A stretch of 64,000 nt of DNA, taken from Chitinophaga qingshengii (GTDB taxonomy: Bacteria > Bacteroidota > Bacteroidia > Chitinophagales > Chitinophagaceae). The notes beneath the pieces were generated by a model. The model saw only the letters and a program-made list of their open reading frames with translations. It was not told where the DNA came from and made no database searches. A program made the translations under genes and the position numbers. The stretch is taken from NCBI RefSeq assembly GCF_014529935.1, contig NZ_JACVFC010000001.1, positions 3,841,160 to 3,905,159 of the forward strand. The letters are read 5' to 3'. Positions 24,308 through 32,920 of this stretch are shown here, piece after piece (position 1 is the first letter of the stretch; each line of letters opens with the position of its first letter).

Positions 24308-25642
24308 ATGGAAAGCGAACAACAAAAATTCCACGGTCAGGGTCGTCGCGATTTCGTTAAGCAAACATCGATGCTTGCGGGCGGATTGCTGGCGATGCCT
24401 ATCTTATCCAAAGCCAATTATTTCTCCGGTTCTTCTGATGTCATCAAAATTGCGCTGATCGGTTGCGGCGGTCGTGGTACCGGCGCTGCTACACAGGCAC
24501 TGAGCACAAAAGAGAACGTTCAACTGGTGGCGATGGCCGACGCCTTCCCTGACAGGCTGAATGACAGCTATAACAATATCAAGGAAGCATTAGGCGATAA
24601 AGCCAGCCGCGTAAACGTGCCGGAAAAAAATAAATTCACCGGTTTCGATGCCTATAAACAGGCGATCGCACTGGCAGATGTGGTAATCCTCACCACCCCT
24701 CCGGGTTTCCGTCCTATCCACTTTGAAGAAGCCGTTAAACAAGGCAAACACATCTTCATGGAAAAACCGGTAGCGACTGATCCTGCCGGTATTAAAAGAG
24801 TACTGGACGCTGCTGAAATAGCCAAGTCCAAAAAACTGAACGTAGTAGTAGGCCTGCAACGCCGTTACCAGAACTCCTACCGCGAGCTCTACAAACGCGT
24901 GCAGGATGGTATGATCGGCGATATCCTCTCCATGCAGGTATGGTGGAACCAGGGTGCGCTGTGGGTAAAACCACGTAAACCGGAATACACCGAAATGGAA
25001 TACCAGATGCGTAACTGGTATTATTTCAACTGGCTCTGTGGTGATCATATCGTAGAACAACATATCCACAACATTGATGTGGGCAACTGGTTTAAAAATG
25101 CTACACCGGTTACCGCTGGTGGTATGGGGGGCCGTGCGGTACGCACCGGCAAAGAATACGGTGAAATATTCGACCACCACTTTGTGGAATACCGCTATGC
25201 TGATGGCGTAGTGATGAATAGCCAGTGTCGTCACTGGAAAGACGCTCCCAGCAAGGTAGATGAAGAAATCGTAGGTACTAAGGGCCGCATCTATTGCGAT
25301 AAAGCACAGATTGTGGACCATAAAGGAAAAGTGCTGTATCAGTTTGATAAGAGCAAGGAAAATAACCCTTACCAAACCGAACACGATGAGCTGTTTGCAG
25401 CTATCGCCAAAGGACAATACAAATTTGCGGATGCACAACGTGGTGCAGAAGCCACGCTTTCTGCTATCATCGGTCGTTTGGCGACTTACTCGGGTCAGAT
25501 CATCGATTGGAAAACAGCGCTCAATTCCGGTCTGAACCTGCAGCCGCAAAAGTATGCTTTCGATGCGCCGCCGCCGGTGGTACCAGATGCTTCCGGTAAC
25601 TACGCGTATGCGAAACCAGGTATTACCAAATATTTCTCCTGA
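24308..25642 (+). CDS. Tat-exported Gfo/Idh/MocA family oxidoreductase
   Basis: 444-aa NAD(P)-dependent sugar oxidoreductase-like protein. Twin-arginine signal R13-R14-D-F-V-K then a hydrophobic core to ~32. Rossmann motif IALIGCGGRGTGAA at ~47-60, the catalytic-type segment EKPVA (residues ~157-161), and a histidine/aspartate region QHIHNIDVGNW. Tat export implies folding with cofactor in the cytoplasm before transport. Exported relatives oxidise the C3 hydroxyl of glycosides with a bound cofactor. It ends at a clear terminator. Confidence 0.9.
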   Translation: MESEQQKFHGQGRRDFVKQTSMLAGGLLAMPILSKANYFSGSSDVIKIALIGCGGRGTGAATQALSTKENVQLVAMADAFPDRLNDSYNNIKEALGDKASRVNVPEKNKFTGFDAYKQAIALADVVILTTPPGFRPIHFEEAVKQGKHIFMEKPVATDPAGIKRVLDAAEIAKSKKLNVVVGLQRRYQNSYRELYKRVQDGMIGDILSMQVWWNQGALWVKPRKPEYTEMEYQMRNWYYFNWLCGDHIVEQHIHNIDVGNWFKNATPVTAGGMGGRAVRTGKEYGEIFDHHFVEYRYADGVVMNSQCRHWKDAPSKVDEEIVGTKGRIYCDKAQIVDHKGKVLYQFDKSKENNPYQTEHDELFAAIAKGQYKFADAQRGAEATLSAIIGRLATYSGQIIDWKTALNSGLNLQPQKYAFDAPPPVVPDASGNYAYAKPGITKYFS

Positions 25643-25670
25643 TATTTTTTTCTGCACACGAATCAGAAAC

Positions 25671-25704
25671 AATGGGAAGATGCTGACAACATCTTCCCAT
25701 TTTT
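25671..25704 (+). terminator. Rho-independent terminator after the Gfo/Idh gene
   Basis: Perfect 12-bp stem AATGGGAAGATG / CATCTTCCCATT with a seven-base loop and a T-tract. It closes the FGE-like/Gfo-Idh unit and lies 18 bp before the dacB-like ATG. Confidence 0.88.
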
Positions 25705-25721
25705 AGTTATAACTTACTGTT

Positions 25722-27011
25722 ATGAGATTGATACTTCTGCTTTCCGCCATCGGCTTGTCTTTACAGGTGTCTGCCCAAACGGCCGCCATCAGTAAATGGG
25801 CGGGCCATTCGCTGTTGCACCAGAAGCCGCTGGAACAAGCCCACGTGGGAATATCCATTTACGAGCCAGCCACCAAAAAATACTGGTACCAATACCAGGA
25901 TGATAAATTTTTCACGCCTGCTTCCAATACCAAAATATTTGCCCTGTATGCAGGCCTGAAGCTGCTGGGCGATTCCCTGCCGGCTGCGCGGTATTATGAA
26001 AACGATACGGCCGTTTTTGTAAAAGGTATGGCTGATCCTTCTTTCCTGCACCCGGACTATACCTTTCAACCGTTGTTGCAGTTGTTGCAGCAAACCACTA
26101 AAGAGATATACCTCGTGCCGGCAGTGAACCTTAACAAACGTTACGGTCCGGGATGGTCCTGGGCTGATTATGCCGATGACTACCAGCCGGAACTGACCGA
26201 GTGGCCGATGTATGGGAACGTAGTCCGCATTTATCATCATGGCGATACCAGTAAGATGGTGCCTGCGCTTTATGACCTGGAAGTCGCGGAAGACCGTACC
26301 ATCGGCAGTACCAGCACTGACCGCGATGAGCGGAACAATCTTTTTTTCCTGAAGTATAACCCTGCCTACAAAGAAATTTCTTCCACAGAAGTACCTTTTA
26401 TCACAGGTGCTGAACAGCAGCTCCGCGAGCGGCTGCAGGACACGTTACACAAACGTATAGGCGTTTCTGTTACACCACAACCGGCATCGTTCCGGTTATT
26501 AAAAAGTATTCCGGCTGATTCGTTGTTTACACCGATGATGCACCGGAGTGATAACTTTTTTGCAGAACAAACGCTGATGATGGCATCGGCCAGTCTCTGG
26601 GATACCATCAGTTCCCAAAAGATGATTACCTGGCTGCTGGACGGTGATTTGAAGGACTTGCCGCATCCGCCGCAATGGGTCGATGGTTCCGGGCTTTCCC
26701 GTTATAACCTGATTACACCGCGCGATTTTGTCAGTATCCTGGATAAGATGTATCAGCAATATCCGCAACAAAGATTATGGGATATTCTTCCTACCGGTGG
26801 GAAAGGTACGCTGCGCAATTATTACCAGCAGCAGTTTGTACACGCTAAAACCGGTACGTTGAACGGGGTAGTGGCGCTGAGCGGGTACCTGGTGACCAAA
26901 AAGAACAAAACGCTGATATTCAGTGTACTGGTAAATAACCATCAGGATACGGCCACGAATGTACGAAGGGCAGTAGAGCGGTTGTTAACGATGATCTGGA
27001 AAGAGTATTAG
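25722..27011 (+). CDS. dacB: D-alanyl-D-alanine carboxypeptidase/endopeptidase, PBP4 (DacB) family
   Basis: 429-aa penicillin-binding protein that trims or cuts peptidoglycan peptides in the periplasm. Signal peptide 1-19 (SLQVSAQ). Active-site motifs: S68-N-T-K71 (SxxK), DGSGLSRYN (SxN region) and K376-T-G. The ~430-aa length and the interrupted middle match PBP4 rather than low-mass DacA types. The stop overlaps the convergent lipoprotein gene stop by four bases (TTAG). Confidence 0.92.
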   Translation: MRLILLLSAIGLSLQVSAQTAAISKWAGHSLLHQKPLEQAHVGISIYEPATKKYWYQYQDDKFFTPASNTKIFALYAGLKLLGDSLPAARYYENDTAVFVKGMADPSFLHPDYTFQPLLQLLQQTTKEIYLVPAVNLNKRYGPGWSWADYADDYQPELTEWPMYGNVVRIYHHGDTSKMVPALYDLEVAEDRTIGSTSTDRDERNNLFFLKYNPAYKEISSTEVPFITGAEQQLRERLQDTLHKRIGVSVTPQPASFRLLKSIPADSLFTPMMHRSDNFFAEQTLMMASASLWDTISSQKMITWLLDGDLKDLPHPPQWVDGSGLSRYNLITPRDFVSILDKMYQQYPQQRLWDILPTGGKGTLRNYYQQQFVHAKTGTLNGVVALSGYLVTKKNKTLIFSVLVNNHQDTATNVRRAVERLLTMIWKEY

Positions 27012-27652
27012 GGTTTGAGCATATAAGACACCAGTTTGATGGTATCGTCTGCCTGGTCTGCTTCGATAAGGCCTATTCCTTTAGCATAGTAGCTGGTGGA
27101 GATAGTACCGATCGGCACCGGGTTATCAAGTACGATAGCGGAGGCATCCAGCTTTACGGCAATCACATCCAGGTAATCTTTGCCGTTAACGGTTTTGGTA
27201 ATACTTTTTTGGGTGATGGTATGTTGCAGCACTGCTTTGGTAGTAAGCGTGCCGTTGCTGACAGTAACGGTATCTGACCAGGAACCGCCCTGCGGCACGT
27301 TTTCCCTGAGATAAGTCAGCTGCAGGCTGTCTGCCTTATATCCCTGGAAAGTAAGGATACTGGCTATTTGTGTGTAGTTGCCATCTTTACAGTTGGAGCA
27401 GAAGAAAACGCTGTCATCTTTCACTATTTTGTAGGTACTGCCGTTGATCGTAGTGTCGCCTGAAACGGTGAGGGTATACGCGATGGTGTCCCGGGTGAGA
27501 TTAACATCAATATAGGAAAAAGAAGAACCGGTAGTATAGGGAGCATAATCGCAGGTGGGGAATCCTGTTCCATCATGGCTCATTTCTTTACTACAGGCCA
27601 TCAGCAATGCGCAGCCTGCCAGAAACAAAAAAAATGCGTGGAGGTGCTTCAT
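27008..27652 (-). CDS. Hypothetical lipoprotein
   Basis: 214-aa lipoprotein with signal MKHLHAFFLFLAGCALLMAC; the lipobox cysteine is followed by SKEMSHDG. The mature part is beta-rich with repeated T/S patterns and two cysteines close together (FFCSNCKDG), and has no domain I recognise. ATG at 27652 is chosen over an in-frame TTG two codons upstream. It lies just downstream of a larger lipoprotein gene on the same strand but is separated from it by a terminator. Confidence 0.75.
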   Translation of the reverse strand: MKHLHAFFLFLAGCALLMACSKEMSHDGTGFPTCDYAPYTTGSSFSYIDVNLTRDTIAYTLTVSGDTTINGSTYKIVKDDSVFFCSNCKDGNYTQIASILTFQGYKADSLQLTYLRENVPQGGSWSDTVTVSNGTLTTKAVLQHTITQKSITKTVNGKDYLDVIAVKLDASAIVLDNPVPIGTISTSYYAKGIGLIEADQADDTIKLVSYMLKP

Positions 27653-27701
27653 AAACAATAGATCTGGTTACTACATAACGTTCAGTACTATGAATTTATG
27701 C

Positions 27702-27738
27702 AAAAAGGCCGATAGTTTTTCAGACTATCGGCCTTTTT
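27702..27738 (-). terminator. Rho-independent terminator, effective on both strands
   Basis: Perfect 15-bp stem (AAAAAGGCCGATAGT at 27702-27716, right arm 27724-27738) with a seven-base loop. On the minus strand it follows the 589-aa lipoprotein gene by about 20 bases and ends in five T residues. Confidence 0.85.
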
Positions 27739-27758
27739 ACATGCATCATAAATTTATG

Positions 27759-29528
27759 TTATTCTATTCTTACTTTAAATGAGCCACTGATAGGAACCGT
27801 AGTGCCGTTCTGGCTTTTTTGAACGTTGCCGGAGAAAGTAGCATCGAGATACTCGCCTGCCACGCCTGTATGAGTGATGGTAACGCTTACAGCTTGTCCG
27901 GAGTAGTAGGCTCCGTTCATGCTAACGGAGATGTAGTTTGTGGTGGTTCCTACTTTTATATCCGAAAGTCGCATCGTGATCTGGTTGCCCTGACCGGATT
28001 TTGGTGTGGCATAGATGGTATAGGATACGTAGTTGCTGGTATCCGAACGATGGCTGATGAACTGAATGGAATCCGCAGGGGAAGTAAAGCTGCTGGTTTG
28101 GCCTTCCAGCAAAAAGGAGACGGTGCTGGCCTGTATCACATCACATGCCTGAAGATCGCGGGTGTAGGTGCCCGGCGCCAGTTGATAAGTGACAGTAGAC
28201 ATCTTATTGGCAGTCTCATCTACCGGGTTCAGGGTAACCGTTGCTGTACCGGTGGCACAACGAAGCACGGAGGAGGAATAGGCACCGTTTTGAATAGGTG
28301 CTTTATAGGTGATGCCATCCACCTGAACGTTTACCAATCCTTTCGTAACAGCAGCGCCGTCGCAGGTGGTTACCGTACCGCTGATGGCTATTCTTGCCTG
28401 TGGATCAATGGTGACATTAAACACGCCGGCATTGGCATCTGTAGTCCAGGGGCCGGCTTTTCGGGAGAACATGATTTTCCCGCATTTATCTTTAATGGAG
28501 ATAGTTACCTGCTCGTTTGCGGGAACCATGCCACGTACTTCACCATTAGCATCGGTATAGCCGTAGGATTCACTACCATTACTCCGGGTCATCTGTATGA
28601 TGGTATTGGGTAGCGGATTGCCCTGGTCGTCCTTGAAAGTAGCATTTAAATTAACGATAGGAAACTGCGCATCACAATTCCAGAAGGAGAAGTGTTTCAC
28701 GGTACCTACATAGCTGTCGCCCATTTTTTCGGCGCTGCCTTCCTGTCTCCACAGGCCGGTGCTTTCTTCAAAGTGCCATAAGGGAATAACGGCCGGTGCT
28801 GTTTTTCGGAGCGTTGCCGGGATCTCCATCCGGAAGGTAACACTGTTACGGCCATCGAGGTGCAGTTTCTCTCCGTTTTCGGCCTGCAGTTCCAGGGCCA
28901 TCATACCGAAGGACTGTAAGCCTACCAGTTCATTTTTATCGTTCACTGCCCGGAGGTCGCCAGGCATAATATCGGCGAAATCATTTCTTTCCGGGTTGAT
29001 GAAAGCATAGGTCAGCGTTGCTTTGCCTTTATAGGGCTGATTGGAGGCATCCAATACCTGGTTGGGGACAAAGATGAACTGTGCGTTGGGGCCTGCTACC
29101 ATACCGCCTGTGGCGGCATCGAAGGTACCGGCTACTGTTTTAGGCAGCAGTTGAATTTGAACAAACTGCTCCTTGCCTGCGCCGGTAACCTGGAAAGTAC
29201 GGATACCATTAAAGTAGCCGGGCTTCTGTACTGTAACCACGGCGGCGGCTTCAGTAATATTAAGTGTTGTAAAACGGAAGACGCCATATTCGTCAGTGAT
29301 CGTGTTTTGATCTCCGCATAACACCCGGGCTCCTGCCAGGGGATTATTTTTTTCGTCTGTAATGCGCCCTTGTACGCCTGCCTGCACCTTTTTATCGGAG
29401 ATAGGGGGCTTTCCGTTGGTGGTGGGTGTGGTGGTTTCAGGTTGGGTGTCTGCTGTTACCATTCGTTTGTCGCAGGCTGTGAGCAACAGTATACAGCAGG
29501 TTAGTAGCCAGAGTATATTTCGTGTCAT
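27759..29528 (-). CDS. Large exported lipoprotein with carboxypeptidase-regulatory-like domains
   Basis: 589-aa lipoprotein: signal and lipobox (LLTACDKR, Cys ~19), a Thr/Pro linker, then an N-terminal beta-sandwich of the carboxypeptidase-regulatory type (VQGRITDEKNNPLAGARVLCGDQNTITDEYGVFRF). Further Ig-like repeats follow (FKDDQGNPLPNTIIQMTRSNGSESYGYTD at ~280; a later CDG-A-VTKGLVNVQVDG unit). Cysteine pairs recur. It probably sits on the outer membrane. Function unknown. It is divergent from susC and has its own -7 element. Confidence 0.8.
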   Translation of the reverse strand: MTRNILWLLTCCILLLTACDKRMVTADTQPETTTPTTNGKPPISDKKVQAGVQGRITDEKNNPLAGARVLCGDQNTITDEYGVFRFTTLNITEAAAVVTVQKPGYFNGIRTFQVTGAGKEQFVQIQLLPKTVAGTFDAATGGMVAGPNAQFIFVPNQVLDASNQPYKGKATLTYAFINPERNDFADIMPGDLRAVNDKNELVGLQSFGMMALELQAENGEKLHLDGRNSVTFRMEIPATLRKTAPAVIPLWHFEESTGLWRQEGSAEKMGDSYVGTVKHFSFWNCDAQFPIVNLNATFKDDQGNPLPNTIIQMTRSNGSESYGYTDANGEVRGMVPANEQVTISIKDKCGKIMFSRKAGPWTTDANAGVFNVTIDPQARIAISGTVTTCDGAAVTKGLVNVQVDGITYKAPIQNGAYSSSVLRCATGTATVTLNPVDETANKMSTVTYQLAPGTYTRDLQACDVIQASTVSFLLEGQTSSFTSPADSIQFISHRSDTSNYVSYTIYATPKSGQGNQITMRLSDIKVGTTTNYISVSMNGAYYSGQAVSVTITHTGVAGEYLDATFSGNVQKSQNGTTVPISGSFKVRIE

Positions 29529-29573
29529 AGGGGATAATTAATTCACCTGAATAGAGGTCAGATTTTATAAATG

Positions 29574-29581
29574 CAAAGATA
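29574..29581 (-). promoter_or_regulatory. Bacteroidetes-type -7 element of the large lipoprotein gene
   Basis: On the minus strand TATCTTTG matches TAnnTTTG exactly, about 46 bases before the start codon. No clear -33 TTTG is present at normal distance. Confidence 0.5.
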
Positions 29582-29696
29582 CTCGCTTTAGAGCTCGCTG
29601 TTTTAAAAAAAAATGTTTAAACCACCCTTATTTTTAGAAAATTATCAAGATATTTCTGAATATCTTACCTGGTGTATTGAATACCCTTATTATAAA

Positions 29697-29808
29697 ATCT
29701 AAGTCTTGTTGTCACTATCTAAATCTTGTTATTAAAATACGTTATTGAAAAACACTAAGTCGTCACCATCTAAATCTTTTTATTGAAATAAACGATTGAA
29801 AAACACTA
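29697..29808. repeat. Direct repeats upstream of susC
   Basis: Two 47-bp units (29711-29757 and 29762-29808) match at 40 of 47 positions with a 51-bp period; both end ATTGAAAAACACTA. Each contains ATCTAAATCTT, and a third copy of that motif (ATCTAAGTCTTGTT) sits at 29697-29710. The last unit ends 36 bases before the susC ATG, a suitable place for regulator or sigma-factor contacts. Confidence 0.75.
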
Positions 29809-29844
29809 AAACGTAGCATTTTTTATCACCCAAAAATCTCATTT

Positions 29845-32800
29845 ATGAATCCACGTTATGCGAAGGCAATGCTATTGCTATGCCTTTCTGCCCCTTCCTC
29901 CGGGCTGTTCGCTGCGAGGGCACTCGCTCCTGCGGTATGGCAGCAGACTAATCCAACGGTAGAAGGTAAAGTAAAAGACATCAATGGAAATCCCCTGCCC
30001 GGGGTGACGGTACTGCTGAAAGATAGTCAGCGGGGCGCTGTTACAGATGTCAAAGGAAGTTTCACACTCAAAGACGTTAAAAAAGATGCTGTACTCGTTT
30101 TCCAGTTTGTAGGATATGATCCACAGGAAGTAAAAGTGGAAGGCCGTACATCCGTTAACGTAGTACTGAAAGAAAACCAGAAAACACTGGATGAATACGT
30201 GGTGGTGGGATATGGTACCCAGAAAAAAGTGACCAAAACCGGCGCTGTGGCCACTGTAAAAGGTGCGGAGATACAGCAATCCCCTAATGTCAACATCTCC
30301 AACTCACTGGTAGGACGTATTCCGGGTATTATTGCGGTGAATAACAGCGGTGAGCCGGGGAATGACAACTCCCGCATTTATATCCGGGGCCGTAGCACGC
30401 TCGGCGTGAGTACCCCTTTATATGTGATTGACGGTATTCCCCGTGAAGGCTTTGCCAGGCTGGCTCCCGGCGATATCGAAAGCGTATCTGTATTGAAAGA
30501 TGCGGCGGCAGCGATCTACGGTTCCCGTGCGGCCAACGGTGTTATCCTCGTTACTACCAAACGTGGTAAAATCGGGAAGCCCACTGTCAATTACGGCTTC
30601 AACCAATCATTTGTTTCGCCTACCCGTTTGCCTAAGATGGCCGATGCGCCTACCTATGCTAAACTGGTGAATGAAATCCTCCAGTATGGCGGCGATAAGC
30701 CCCGTTTTACGGACGATCAGATTAAAAAATTCGGCGATGGCTCCGATCCCTGGCTGTATCCTAATACTAACTGGTACGACGCTACGATTAAAAACACCTC
30801 GCTGCAAAACAGACACGACCTGTCCCTTAGCGGTGGCTCCGAGAAAATGACCTACTATGTGTCGCTCGGAAGCCTTTTCCAGGATGGTATTTATAAATCC
30901 AGCGCTACCTATTACAAACAACAGAATATCCGGGCCAACCTGGACGCTAACGTGAACGAATATGTGCACCTGCGTTTTGACCTGGCAGGCAGACTGGAAA
31001 ACAGACACTACCCGCCCCGTTCCGCCGGCTCCATTTTCCGCTCCCTGATGCGCGGCAGACCTACGGAAAACGCTATATGGCCCAACGGTCTCCCCGGTCC
31101 GGACATCGAATACGGCGATAACCCGGTGGTAACCAGCACGGACGCGATCGGCTACACGAGCGATAAAAACTATGTCGTGAATGGTACCCTCGGCGCCACT
31201 GTCAACATCCCCTGGGTACAAGGTTTGTCTGTCGATGGAAATTTCGCCTATGACCAAAACTTCGCCTTCCTGAAAACATGGGTAAAACCCTGGACACTTT
31301 ATACGCTCGACCCTAACAGCCCGGACCATAAGCTGAACCCGGCTTCCAGAGGTGTGAGCGCACCAGAAATGAATGAGAGCTTCAATAGTAACCGATTGAC
31401 CACGGTGAACGTGAAACTGAACTACGTACGCTCCTTCGGTAAACACAACCTGAGTACTTTCGTGGCTTTTGAACAGGCAACTTTCGATGGTGATACCATG
31501 TTGGCTAATCGCCGGTATTTTATCAGCGATAAACTGGATGAACTGTCCGCAGGAGGCGACAAGGAAAAAAGCAATGGCGGCAGCGGTTTCTCCTTTGCCC
31601 GCCGCAACTATTTCGGTCGTGTTTCCTATAATTACAAGGAAACCTATCTGTTCGACTTCAACGCCCGATATGATGGAACACAGAACTTCCCGCGCAACAG
31701 CCGCTTCGGTTTTTTTCCCGGAGCATCAGTGGGTTGGGTAATGTCTAATGAAGGTTTCTGGAAACAGGGAGTCCGCGCTATCGATTATTTCAAAATCCGT
31801 GCATCCTGGGGCCAGATGGGGAACGATCAAATTCCGTCTTTCCAGTACCTGAGCACCTATGGTTTCAGCAGTGGCGGCGTGATGTTTGGTGACGATCTGA
31901 ACAAAGGCATCTATCAATTGCGCTCTCCCAACGAAGCCATTACATGGGAAATGGCCAATAATTACGACATAGGTATCGAGGCTTCCCTGCTGGGAGAAAA
32001 GTTGTCTTTGGAAGCAGACTATTTCTATACCCGCCGCGCCAACATCCTCGTCAGCCGCAGTCTGTCCATGCCCGGTTATACCGGTATGACCCTGCCCCAG
32101 GAAAATATCGGTAAAGTAGAAAACAAGGGATTTGAAGTAGTGGTAAAACACAAAAATGATATCAACAAATTTCATTACGAAGTAGTCGGTACCGTTACAC
32201 ACGCCCAAAACAAAATCCTGTTCTGGGATGAAGTGCCGAACGTTCCGGAATGGCAGAAATCAACCGGTAAAATGATTGATGCGCCCTTGTATTACAAGGC
32301 AATTGGTATCTACAAAACACAGGAGGAAGTAGATAAATCCGCACATATCAGCGGCGCCCGGGCGGGAGATGTCATCTTCGCGGATATGAACGGCGATGGC
32401 ATTATTGATGACCTGGACCGCATCCGCGTAAACCGTACAGAAAATCCTACCTGGATATTCGGTCTTACCCTGAGCGCTAAGTACAAAAACTTCGATTTCA
32501 CCATGTTGTGGCAGGGTGCCAGCGGCGCCAGCCAGTATCTGCACACAGAGTCCGGTCTTATCGGCAACTTCCCGGAAGCCTACATCAAAGACCGCTGGAC
32601 AGTAGACAACGTTAACGCTTCCTGGCCAAGGGTAAATGACCGTGACCGCGAATATTGGGTAAGCCGTCAGAATACTTTCTGGTTCTGGAAGACGGACTAT
32701 GCCCGTCTTAAAACAGTAGAACTCGGTTACACCATCCCCGGTTCAGCTATCAGAAGCATCGGCCTGCAGAAACTGCGTGTATACGTGAGCGGTCAGAACC

Positions 32801-32910
32801 TGGTGACCATAGACAATGTAAAAATATTTGATCCTGAAGCACCAATGGGTAGCGGGCAGTTTTATCCGCAGACGAAGATTTACAATGTGGGATTAAATGT
32901 CACTTTCTAA
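29845..32910 (+). CDS. susC: SusC/RagA-family TonB-dependent outer-membrane transporter
   Basis: 1021-aa TonB-dependent porin of the SusC type, which imports glycans or peptides with a SusD partner. Signal peptide to ~27, then a carboxypeptidase-like beta-sandwich (VEGKVKDINGNPLPGVTVLL), the TonB-box-like linker KTLDEYVVVGYGTQKK, a plug with NVNISNSLVGRIPGII and GRSTLGVSTPLYVIDGIP, and a barrel ending in a phenylalanine (VGLNVTF). There is no N-terminal STN domain, so it is not a signal-transducing type. The specific substrate cannot be read. susD follows directly. Confidence 0.95.
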   Translation: MNPRYAKAMLLLCLSAPSSGLFAARALAPAVWQQTNPTVEGKVKDINGNPLPGVTVLLKDSQRGAVTDVKGSFTLKDVKKDAVLVFQFVGYDPQEVKVEGRTSVNVVLKENQKTLDEYVVVGYGTQKKVTKTGAVATVKGAEIQQSPNVNISNSLVGRIPGIIAVNNSGEPGNDNSRIYIRGRSTLGVSTPLYVIDGIPREGFARLAPGDIESVSVLKDAAAAIYGSRAANGVILVTTKRGKIGKPTVNYGFNQSFVSPTRLPKMADAPTYAKLVNEILQYGGDKPRFTDDQIKKFGDGSDPWLYPNTNWYDATIKNTSLQNRHDLSLSGGSEKMTYYVSLGSLFQDGIYKSSATYYKQQNIRANLDANVNEYVHLRFDLAGRLENRHYPPRSAGSIFRSLMRGRPTENAIWPNGLPGPDIEYGDNPVVTSTDAIGYTSDKNYVVNGTLGATVNIPWVQGLSVDGNFAYDQNFAFLKTWVKPWTLYTLDPNSPDHKLNPASRGVSAPEMNESFNSNRLTTVNVKLNYVRSFGKHNLSTFVAFEQATFDGDTMLANRRYFISDKLDELSAGGDKEKSNGGSGFSFARRNYFGRVSYNYKETYLFDFNARYDGTQNFPRNSRFGFFPGASVGWVMSNEGFWKQGVRAIDYFKIRASWGQMGNDQIPSFQYLSTYGFSSGGVMFGDDLNKGIYQLRSPNEAITWEMANNYDIGIEASLLGEKLSLEADYFYTRRANILVSRSLSMPGYTGMTLPQENIGKVENKGFEVVVKHKNDINKFHYEVVGTVTHAQNKILFWDEVPNVPEWQKSTGKMIDAPLYYKAIGIYKTQEEVDKSAHISGARAGDVIFADMNGDGIIDDLDRIRVNRTENPTWIFGLTLSAKYKNFDFTMLWQGASGASQYLHTESGLIGNFPEAYIKDRWTVDNVNASWPRVNDRDREYWVSRQNTFWFWKTDYARLKTVELGYTIPGSAIRSIGLQKLRVYVSGQNLVTIDNVKIFDPEAPMGSGQFYPQTKIYNVGLNVTF

Positions 32911-32920
32911 ACAACGAGCC

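Larger units (their letters stand above)
29529..29844. other. Divergent intergenic region between the large lipoprotein and susC
   Basis: 316 bases, very AT-rich, no gene. It contains a -7 promoter element for the lipoprotein gene (29574-29581, minus strand) and a block of direct repeats upstream of susC (29697-29808). I see no sigma/anti-sigma or hybrid two-component gene beside the SusC/D pair, so control of susC may act through this region. Confidence 0.7.
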
